A model generated the notes under the pieces. It searched no databases. It saw only the letters and a list, made by a program, of their open reading frames with translations, and was not told where the DNA came from. The position numbers and the translations under genes are program-made. Shown in pieces: positions 44,090 through 53,657 of a stretch of DNA of 64,000 bases. Source of the DNA: Amorphophallus konjac (lineage: Eukaryota > Streptophyta > Magnoliopsida > Alismatales > Araceae). The stretch is taken from NCBI GenBank assembly GCA_022559845.1, contig CM040123.1, forward strand, positions 319,095,933 to 319,159,932, written 5' to 3'. Every line of letters begins with the position of its first letter. Position 1 is the first letter of the stretch.

Positions 44090-46650
44090 TCAGGCCTTTT
44101 TGCCCTTGCCTTTAGACTTTCCTTCCCCTTTATCTCCATTTGTCGGGGAGAAGTTTACAGCATTTACCTCCTTGCCGCTAGTCAGACGGTCTTTGGAGGA
44201 TTTGCCCTTTGCAGGGGCTTGTGCCGGATGATCAGCGAAGAACATTTCAATCTCCGCTACCACCGTATTCAACTGGTCGAAGCCCCTGATATTGGAGCCC
44301 AGGAGCTTTTCGCTGACTTCTGTCGAGAGACCCCTGTGGCAAATGGTGATTGCGTCCTCAGGCGTCGGAGGATTATCGCAACGCATGCTGACGTCCCTCC
44401 ATCGCTTGATGAAGTCCAACGCTGTTTCACTCTTCTGCCGAAGAGCACAGAGCTCCGCCAAGGAGATTTTGCGTTCGACCATCTGGAAACGGTCAACGAA
44501 CTTCTTTTGCATATCAGCCCAATCAGCTACAGAATTGGGCTTAAGTCCGGAGTACCACTGGAAGGCAGTGCCAGTCAATGACGTGGCAAAGTACCGCAGC
44601 AAATATGCCTCTTCCAGCGCCAATTCACCCATGGCCGTCATGTAATAGGCCAAGTGTTCATGTGGGGAGCCCTGCCCGTTGAACTTCTGAAGTTTCGGGG
44701 CCTTCGGGCAATCAGGCGGAAGCTTCTTGAATTGATGGTGGAGGGGATATGGCACGCTGTACAAATCGACGGTGGCCACCCCCTCCCCATGCTGAGCAAA
44801 CTTCGCCTCCACGATGCGCTCGATCATATACTTCTACGTCATGAGGCTTTCTGTAGCAGGAGTAGCAGATGATCGCGCATTGGCTTCAGGTTGCGGAACT
44901 TCCAACTCCACGGTCAATGGTAATTTTGCCGCCGTGACGGAGGTATTGGCCGCAATCGGAATAGGAGGAGGCCGTCGTTCTACCCCAGTTGTCGTAGCTT
45001 GGGGTGGGGCAGGAACCTCTTTTTCACATAATAGTGCTTGCAAGAGGTTCTTGAGTTCTTGATTCTCGCGTTGGAGTTCTTCCAACGCGGGGCTGCGTAC
45101 CTCCCTCCCAAGATCTTCCTCGTGTGCGGGGTTGCTGTCCCCATCGATACTGTGGACATCCTCTTGGCGCTCTTCTTGCCGTGCTGGCTCCGACTGAGAT
45201 GTCCCAGCAACCGGCACCTGCTGTGTCTGCGCCAGAATCCGGGAGACGGGCCTTGACCTCCTCAAATATTGAAGAGGCTGGTTAAGCTCCCCCGAGGTGT
45301 CCTCCGACTGCTTTTCGGCGAAGGTAGCATAGCAGGTGAACACCTTGACAGTGTCATTGGTCACCTAAACCACCCGCTTCTTCCTAGCTGGTTGTCGATC
45401 CGGCTTGGGCGACTCCCCTAGTCTGTCAAAGACAGAGACTTGGGATGTGGAAGCTTGAGGGGAGCGATCCTCCTCCGTGTGCGTAGAACTGGCCCACGGG
45501 GAGGTCGGCCGCACCTTCTTGCCGATTCCTCGGTGCTTTTGCCCCCGCAGGGGCTGAGTTGTAGACCTCGGAGATGATGAGGCCTCAGTGCTGGTCGGAC
45601 TCCGCACATGTCGTAGATCCGACATGCGGAAGGGCTCCTCCACCCTTGCACGCCTTATGATTCGGGCCTCTTCTTTAGTGACCCAAATTTTCTTCAAGTG
45701 GAGCTGGCGCTCCTCAATTGAATTGCCCCCTGACCGCAGTCGGGGAGCAAGTGGTTTGGGCCGTTGTGCCGGACCCTGATCTGCCGCCGATACGGCGAGC
45801 TTCTTCTTTTTCGCTCCGTCTTCCCGAACTTGTCGAAGAAGTTCGAAGCGATTGGAGGTAGAAATAGTCGGGACGTGGCGGTCCCGTGGCAAGATCGGCT
45901 CGCCTCCATCGAGCCGGATGCGAATGCCTCCGACAATTACAGTTTTGCCGGAGCGAGATGCCGCCGCTGCAGGCTTTGTACCCTTGCGGCTACGACGTTG
46001 CCCCCGTTGAGTAGGAGCAGCGTTGGTGACACCTACCGTAGGCATGGCGTCGTTAGGGCGACGGCGCTGCCCCCGTTGAGCAGGGGCAGTACCTCTGAGG
46101 GTGGCCGCCGTAGATTTGGTGCCGTTACGGCGACGACGTTGCCCCCGTTGAGCAAGGGCGACACCGGCGGTGACTTGATTGACCGAGAAGACTCGGCCAA
46201 TAGCTGGGGCAAAAGGCCTAACACCTTCGGCCATTGACACGGCAGCTGAGCGAACCCGACTGGTTGTTGGGATGAAGGACTTGACACCCTTATTAGTTGA
46301 AAAGTTGACCGGGCGAACCCGGCCGGTTGCTGCAGTAGAGGATCTGACACCCCCGATGGTTATCTTGCTGACCGGGCGAACCCGGCCAGCTGCTGAGGTT
46401 GAGGGTCTGACACCCCCAACATTTGTTTTCTTGGCCGAGCGGACCCGACCAGTTGATGGGGCCGAGGGCCTGACGCCCCCCGACGGTTGCTGCAGGGCGT
46501 GGCTGAACTGGCTTCAGCCACGGGCGTGACGCCCAAGAAGAAGGGCGATCCGACGACCGCTGGGAAGTCGCCGAAGACGAGTGGGGTCGCCAGGTATCCG
46601 AACCTGGCGTGGTTGGCAATAACTTGAGGGCCGTAGGTGACGGCTGCCAT
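44090..46650 (-). pseudogene. Level 1: gag polyprotein
   Basis: Likely start at 46650 (MAAVTYGPQVIANHARFG). After a frameshift near 46490 one frame runs to 44090, broken by two TAGs at about 45363 and 44832. It holds a 21-residue repeat (GRVRPV...GGVR), a basic repeat (AQRGQRRRR, three copies), a Lys/Arg-rich region, a short coiled coil, and the retrotransposon gag core with YFATSLTGTAFQWYSGL and KKFVDRFQMVERK (about 44600-44470). It ends in a Gly/Lys tail. Gag forms the particle and binds element RNA. The repeat-rich N-terminus is unusual. Confidence 0.85.
46245..46500 (-). repeat. 63-bp coding tandem repeat in level-1 gag
   Basis: GACCGGGCGAACCCGGCC or a variant starts at about 46245, 46308, 46371 and 46434, a 63-bp period encoding a 21-residue repeat in the gag frame. 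Confidence 0.8.
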
Positions 46651-46841
46651 CGCTGCTGCTGTTGGTGGTGGTGGTGCGTAGCACAAAAGGAGTGGCGTGC
46701 GGATGCACGAAGAGCTCTCAAATGGACAGAGAGGTGTATACCCTCCTCTACCCAGTCCGGTACAAGGAGGAGGAGGGAGATCAGAACCTTGAGAAAGGGG
46801 TTTGGAGACTTTCTTTGACAGAAAGAAGAAAGGCGCGCAAT

Positions 46842-46859
46842 GTCCCACCGGGCGTGCCA
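46842..46859 (-). other. Level 1: probable primer binding site
   Basis: Coding strand TGGCACGCCCGGTGGGAC, three bases inside the 5' LTR; its complement ends in CCA as a tRNA 3' end would. I could not match the tRNA with confidence. Confidence 0.6.
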
Positions 46860-46862
46860 GTC

Positions 46863-49080
46863 TGTGAGAGCACGGAAAATATAATCTTTTTATCGTAGAT
46901 AAAATATAGATTTTATTCTTTTTGAAAAGAAACATCCCCCCCTTTATTTGAGTAGAGGGTGATTCCGTGAGTGCGCATCGTATCAGACGATTTGGGTTCG
47001 AGTGCTAGACCTTTCCCCACTGACCGTAGTCAGTGTTGATTTACATCGGCCTAACGTCCGAACACCTTTGTTTAACTGTCAAAGAAATCCCAAAGTCTTC
47101 TGTAGAGGTTCTGATGTGGAGGGCAGGCTCACTCGAGAGACTCTCCATGACCACTCATTTACCACCAACATGTTAATAGAGTTAAGGCTAGGTTTGAACA
47201 AAACCCTACGATTTAGGAATAGAAACGCAAATATGCGGAAGCAGTAGGCATTTTTGAAGTAAAGGGGAGTTTTCTGAACCCCGATGGTATTTTGGTAATT
47301 TTACCAACCCAGGGGTATTTTGGTAATTTTACCAGGCCAGAGGCACTTCTGAAATTTCTGAGCTGGAACGGAAGTAGGACCGGGTTCCTGACTTCCCAAG
47401 GCGCTGAGGCTCTTTCTGGAGGGTTACGGGGGCTGGTAGGCCGTTTCTAGGTCACAGGGGTATTTTGGTAATTTTACCATGCCCTATATAGACCTAGGGT
47501 TGGGGTGACATCTGAGTGTCGAACTAAGCTGACGTTGTTCCAGGACGAAAGGGGTGACAATGGCTTCATAGAAGGCTCACATGTGTCAATCTTGTCCAAG
47601 GAGGGGTATATACACAATTTTGTGAAAGCCAGGGGTTTTCTTATAATTTTACCCCAAAGACATACATAAAACATGCTGAGTGCTTTCATAGTCCGAATGA
47701 GTACAAGGGTTGTCGGCGAATTGTCGACTGTACAAAGATCCGTGCTGACGCAGGAGATAGGGACGTAGTCCCAATTGCGAGAAGTTGTAGGATATAACTG
47801 TAAATTACAGGACTTTTTATCTCTTACGGTCTCGGGGAAGACATTTTTGTAATTCCGTCATTATAGGGACGGAACCACGTAACTTAGTCGTCCCGGGACG
47901 TAGAGACTTACAAAACATGGCCCGCTGAGGGGCATAATTACAAACATAGCCCACTGAGGGGCGTAATTACAAAAACACCCCTTAGGGGTACATCCATAAG
48001 GCCCGGAGACTTACCCCTCACGGGCCAAACAAACAGAACAGAACAACTCCTTGCACAGGCGGTCTTCTTCTCGTAGATCTCTCCTCGATGATCTCTGTGT
48101 GTCCCCACTTAGACCCTTGGGGGTCTATTTATAGAAGGCGGGAGGACCCAGTTTGACAAAACCGTGGAGAAATACCACAATTCTGTCAAGGTGGGGTGCA
48201 AAAATCCCTATTTCTGTCAAGGTGGGGTGGCAAAAAGCTTTTTTGACCCCTCTGCCTCTTTTTCTTCTTTTTTTGGTTTTGGCGCACAGGAGAATAACCC
48301 CAGAGGGGTCAAATGACCCCTCTGGCTACCAAAGGAGTCAAATGAGAAAAATCGCCCCGGTTCTGACTGGGTTGGGTGCAAAAACCCTTTTTTCTGTCAA
48401 GGTGGGGTGGCAAAAGGCCTTTGTGACCCCTCTCCCTCATTTTCCTTCTTTTTTTTTTGGAAACACGGGGACCCGGAGCGGATGACCCCGCGGGGTGGGA
48501 GGACCCAGCAGGGTCAAATGACCCCGCGGGCGGCACCACCCAGCGGGGACTCGCGGGGTCATTTGACCCCGCTCGGGTGCGCGAGCCACGCGGGCCTCCT
48601 CCTCCTGGGCTACCGGTCTAGAGGGGTCATTTGACCCTTGTGCAGGGCTTTTGACCCATCTTCGCGCCCTTTTCCTCCATTTTTGTCAACCTGGGTTGAG
48701 GAGAAGCCGTGGCAAAGGGTTCATAGCCTGTGGAGGCCCGTTCTTCGCCGCGTGGCAGCCGTTCATCGGTGAAGACTTGCGCGGGAGCGAAGGACAGTCT
48801 TGTTTGTTGTTGGGTTGTGCGTCGCCACGTGGGGAGGAATCTCCGCGCCCGTCCGTGCCGTGTGATACACTTGCTCGGCCACTTTGACAGGCATGTATGC
48901 ATGTCTTCCTCTTAACCTCCATTGCTGCGACGCCACTTGTGATAATATGATCGGGTCGATAGACCCTAAATCACGAAGGTACTCCGCGGTCCGACGACAT
49001 CGGCACTACACCGTATCTTTTTCGTCGGTTGTTTCGGAATGAAATTCTCGAAGTATTTTGAGAAAATTACGGGTGCAACA
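46863..49080 (-). repeat. Level 1: 5' LTR
   Basis: 2218 bp, TGTGAGAG to GGGTGCAACA. TATA box at 48126-48133 (coding strand TATAAATA). The W-box/palindrome array is at about 48243-48655, shorter than in the other LTR because one GC-rich block is partly deleted and one W-box is mutated (TGTGACC near 48423). Confidence 0.92.
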
Positions 49081-49085
49081 ATTCC

Positions 49086-49672
49086 CCAATACCATGAGTC
49101 TATTTCAACATTATCATCTATGCAGTTCTCGATATTGATGTATTCTTACATAAAATAAGCCATGATCTCAGCAATCATATAACACTTTTCTTCAACCCTA
49201 ACAACACATGATGGTCACAAAGTACACATAGAACACTCATTGGGTCCTAGGATTGGCTGGGCCTGATCCAATCCAGATCGGGGGTGAGAATCAACTTGAG
49301 ATCAGCCGATTTAACACCAATTTAGCTGATTCAAGTCAAAGAGTTTTCTTCATTTTTTTCTCTAATTAATAAGGATTAGATCCCCCTCCCCATGGAAATT
49401 GGATCAGCATTGGCTGATCCTTAGTCAGCCAATCCGGATTGGGATGGGCAGATCCTGCAAACCATGAATACTCTACTCTCATGCAAGTTATTTAAATATA
49501 TATTGTTGACAAATACAAAAACCTTACCATCTTCCTGCATGAATGTACCTAACTAGCAGAACTTATTCCTTTTTTTCTTTTCTTTTCCTTTTTTCCTTTT
49601 CGGGTTGTACACATCATATATTTCAGTTTTGTCTCCTTCCAATGGCTCATTCTATATATCTGGACGAAGCCT
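49086..49672. other. Right flank of the level-1 insertion
   Basis: Single-copy-looking sequence with a short direct/inverted duplication around GGATCAGCATTGGCTGATCC (about 49403-49425). No gene is seen. It is either ELP2 intron or intergenic. Confidence 0.4.
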
Positions 49673-51698
49673 TGTTGGTCACGAAATATATATATTTATA
49701 ATTCGGCAAGTGGTTCTTTTTGAAAAGAAACATCTTTATATGAGGGTTTATTCCATGGGTGCGCATTGTATCACAGACGATTTGGGTTCGGGTGCTGGAC
49801 ATTTCCCCACTGGCCGCAGTCAGTGTTGATTTACATCGGCCTAACGTTCGAACACCTGTATTTAACTGTCAAAGAAAACCCTAAAATCCCCTTTATAGGT
49901 CCTGGTGTTGAGGACTTATTCACTTGGGCGACTCGCAATTACCACTCGTTCACCACCGGCAAACTAACTAGACTAGGGTTTCATCAAAGGCCTCTTAAAT
50001 TCAGGCAAAACCCTAGAATTTAGGAGTATGAATACAATTTCGCAGAAGGCATAGGCATTTTTAAAGTGGCGGGAGGTTTCCTGAACCTCGGGAGTATTTT
50101 GGCAATTTTACGTTCCCAGGGTATTTTGGTAATTTTACCAGGCCAGGGGTGTTGCTGAAATCTGTGGGTTGGAAAGAAAGTAGGATAGGATCCCTGATTT
50201 ATTAAGGCACTGAGGCTATTTATGGAGGATTTTAGGGGCTACTAGGCCATTTCTAGGTCACAAGGGTATTTTAATAATTTTACCAAACCCTACGTAGACC
50301 TAGGTTTGAGGCAGCACCCAAGTGTCGGACTGAGCTGGTAGTGTCCCCGAACCAAAGGAGTGACGAGTGGCTTCATAGAAGGTTCACAAGCGTCATATTG
50401 CAAAGGTAGGGGCATGTATGCAATTTCCCGGAAGTCAAGGTTTTCTTATAATTTCCTCTGATGGGTGAGCAAAGAAAATCTATAAAGTACATTTAATATA
50501 TTTAGGGCCCAAATGGGTACAAAGGTTGTCGGTGAGTTGTCGATTGTACATCACAGATATCCACACTAACGCGGGAAGTAGGGGCGTAGCCCCAATCACA
50601 AAAGATTGCAGGGTAAAACTGCAAATAACAGGACTTTTATTTCTCGCAATCCTAGAGAGGACATCTTCGTAATTCCCCCGTCATAGGGGCAGAACTACAT
50701 AATTTAGCCGCCCCGAGACGTAGAAACTTACAAACATGACCCACAGAAAGGCATAATTACAAAAATACCCCTTAGGGGCATAAATACAAGACCCGAGGAT
50801 CACCTATCCCTCAAGGGTCAAAACAACAAACAAGTGTTCTTCTCGCGTATGCCGATGCCCGATGCTAAATGCTTGATGCTAGGTGCCCTCTTCTGGACCC
50901 TTGGGGATCTATTTATAGAAATAGGGGGCTACCGGGGGTGTTTGAACCCGTACGAGGTGAATGGGCTAAAAATGACCCCGGGAGGGTCATTCCCCCCCCC
51001 CCTTTTCTCTTTTTCTTTTTTTTTGTATGGGAGAGAAACTGGGCGGGGGTCAAAGGACCCTCGGACCCACCTGGGGTCAAGTGACCCCGGGCAGGTCCGC
51101 GCGGGACCTGCCAGGGGTCATTCGACCCTGGGCAGCGGGCGGGTCCCCCCGAGGTCGCGCGACCCCGGGCGGGTCCCCCCGACCTCGGACGCGTCCTCCT
51201 ATCTCCCTTTTTGTTTAATAAGTCTTCTCCCCATGCTTTTTTAGGGCTTGTTGCTGCAGTGTGCCACGTGGAGAGGAGAGAAGCGCGCCTTCCCGTTCGT
51301 TTGTTATCTTCCCCGTGCCGTGGGTGGTGAAGGGAAGATTTGATCTTGTCCGAGCTGCGTGATACACGTGTGTGGGACTTCCTCGATGGTGTGTATACCC
51401 TCATTTGCATCTTCCTCTTCTTGCCACAAGGTTTTCTTTGTTCATGTCGAGCGCCCGAGAAATAAAACCGTCCCCTTTCTAAGGTTTCGCCCGGAACGAC
51501 GTGACCCTGACAATCGTGGTGGTTTAATCCGGCTTCCGACCACCTCGCTTGCTGCGAGGAGTCTATAATTGCATAAATATACGGGCTACAAAGCCCCGAA
51601 GTGTGAAAATATTCCACGGGGTAGCGATACACCGAATGATGAACATCAAGGTCGAGGGTAGTGTCTCGATTTATCCGAGACAAATAGTGGGTGCAACA
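49673..51698 (-). mobile_element. Solo LTR of a Tat-lineage relative
   Basis: The segment from about 49715 matches the level-1 LTR with clear divergence (same order of motifs, for example ggttcgggtgctggac and gtcagtgttgatttacatcggcc), and it ends GGGTGCAACA like it. TATA box at 50910. A GC-rich array lies upstream of the TATA in the transcription direction (50950-51190). The left end is placed at TGTTGGTCACG, flanked by AGCCT; the right end is followed by ACCCT, a 4-of-5 match, so the target duplication is only tentative. Confidence 0.65.
50910..50917 (-). promoter_or_regulatory. TATA box of the 49673-51698 LTR
   Basis: Plus strand TATTTATA, in a context (ggatct-atttatagaa) like that of the level-1 LTR. 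Confidence 0.55.
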
Positions 51699-51765
51699 AC
51701 CCTCAACTCTCATTTTTAGATTATCAATTAGCATTTTCATATTCAAGAAAGGATGCAAATGTGCA

Positions 51766-52990
51766 TGTTTACAGCACGCGGAATTAAATTCGAAGGAATG
51801 GGTGCACATTTGTAGCTATTTAAGTAGCGTGCGCATTATTAATTCCGCGATTTTAGGTTTATCAGATGATTTAGGGTTCAGGTATTGGACATTTCCCCAC
51901 CAACCGCAGTCGGTGTTTATTTACATCGACATAAAGTCCGAATACCCTTGATTAACTGTCAAAGATACTTTTTCGACATCTACAATATCCGTTGTGATAT
52001 TGAGGGTGTTATCTAATGAACTCGATCAAAGGGATCGTCCATTAGAGATACACGTCTGCAGGAGGAAACCAAATATTTCATTCCCTTTTGGGTATGTTTG
52101 CTATTTAAGACCCTTTTGGGGTTCATTTGTGATGTCAAACCCTTTTTGGGTTTATTTGAGATTTCAAACCATTTCTAGATTTATTTGCAATTTTGAACAC
52201 TTTCTAGGTGTATTTACAATTTCAAACCCTTTTGAGATTTATTTAAGATTTTGAACCCTTTCTAGGTTTATTTGCAATTTTCCCTTGAGTACATATTTGC
52301 TCGCAATTTCTGGAAAGGTTCAGGGGTGTTTGTGAAATTTCAGATAGATCACGGATATTTTTGTAACATCTGAACTGAACAAGGAATCTTGTGTAATTTT
52401 GGCATAAGGCACAAGTCTCTCCTTGGTGGAGGCGCGCCGGACAAAAAACACTTAGGAGATTGCTTCTCCTTCTTGAGCTCCCATAAGTTGTGATCCATCT
52501 CTACGCGGCCGTCAGCGCACCGCCGGGGATTGACCTGCCTAGTCAGGTCGCCGGGGGTCAAGGGGGCAACGCCCCTTGCGGGGGGGGGCTTCTGAGGGCG
52601 GGCCGCCCGAAAGAAAAATTATAATATGATATCCTTGATTGAGGACCTTTATGTAAGCAAAATTTCCTCAAGCCTTAGACAGAAAAACTCCAATCTTCAA
52701 GCTCCTTGAGCAGGGTGCTCCTCCGGGTTGTCTTCTTCAGTTGTCCCCTTGCTTGTTCCCTTCTTGCTTGGGGGTTTGAAGACCCATGGGGGGTATTTAT
52801 AGGGGTTGGTTTGGGATTGGACAACCCCGAACCGGGTGTGAGCCATTTTATGTCCACCCGGACCGGGTGGGGGTCATTTTTGGACCCACCCGGACCAAGT
52901 GGGGGTCATTTTGGACGCACCAGGACCGGGTGGACTCCCCCCTCGTCTTTTTTTCTCTTTTTCCTTTCTTTTCTTTCTTTTTTTAATACA
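51766..52990 (-). mobile_element. Truncated Tat-type LTR fragment
   Basis: Starts TGTTTACAGCACGCGG and shares the motif block GGTATTGGACATTTCCCCACC and cagtcggtgtttatttacatcg with the neighbouring LTR. A minus-strand TATA box is at 52794-52801, with CCCGGACCGGGTGG palindromes upstream (52815-52940). The expected U3 end is missing; it fades at about 52990 into ELP2 intron sequence. Confidence 0.55.
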
Positions 52991-53503
52991 GGGTTCAACG
53001 GTGCATCATGCTGGATCCAGCATGTCATTGAATTCAATATAAGTTCAATCATGTAAATACATAAATCTGAAGCCAACTCTAGCATTAAAGAAAGAGTGCT
53101 GAAATCGGAACCATAAGTTTCTAAGATATATGCTCCCAAAAATACTTCATTTAACAGTTTGTGACATAAATCTTTAATAAAAGAAATAGTGAACCAACTG
53201 TAAGCAAAGGCTTCAGTATGAAACTAGAGACTAAGAGAATGACAACAATCATGCAGAGAATTAACAGGACTAAACCATCAAAGAGATCACAAAATAAATA
53301 ACAAGATTGGAATTCTTAACATGCAGAAACAACATTGTTCTAGTATTGCTTCTAGAAATAGTGCCTTAGTCTTCCATTTGTAAGATCGTTAGATGTAATA
53401 GGTAGAGCAGCAGCAATTATTGCAAAGGATGAGTCTTTCCCATAATTCTCATTTTGTGATGCCTATAGTGACAGATACAGATCATGTGTGCTTTTTCACC
53501 TAC

Positions 53504-53657
53504 CTCCTGAATCAGCTGGAAGGACCATTTCCCAGACAAGCACTGTACCATCAGAAGATGCAGAAGCAAATAAGGCAACACCTTGGGAAATAAAAATTCC
53601 GGTAATACATGCGACACCTTTCTTGTGTGATTCTGGTACTTGCAACACTCGTCTCCA
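53504..53657 (-). CDS. ELP2: ELP2 exon 4
   Basis: 154 bp, 51 codons plus one base, ends GGAG|GTAGGT. No following ELP2 exon is visible down to position 1. Confidence 0.9.

Larger units (their letters stand above)
10583..49080 (-). mobile_element. Level 1: complete Ty3/gypsy Tat-lineage (Retand-like) element with nested insertions
   Basis: Direct LTRs (10583-12822 and 46863-49080) bound the element. A perfect 5-bp duplication ATTCC lies at 10578-10582 and 49081-49085. The minus-strand order is 5' LTR, primer site, gag, protease, RT-RNase H, second RNase H, integrase, repeat-rich 3' region, polypurine tract, 3' LTR. The extra archaeal-type RNase H after the gypsy RNase H, together with the long 3' region, places it in the Tat lineage. 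Total length is 38.5 kb, of which 19.6 kb is the nested level-2 insertion with its own passenger; the element alone is about 18.9 kb. Every gene is broken by stops or frameshifts, so it is dead. Confidence 0.93.
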
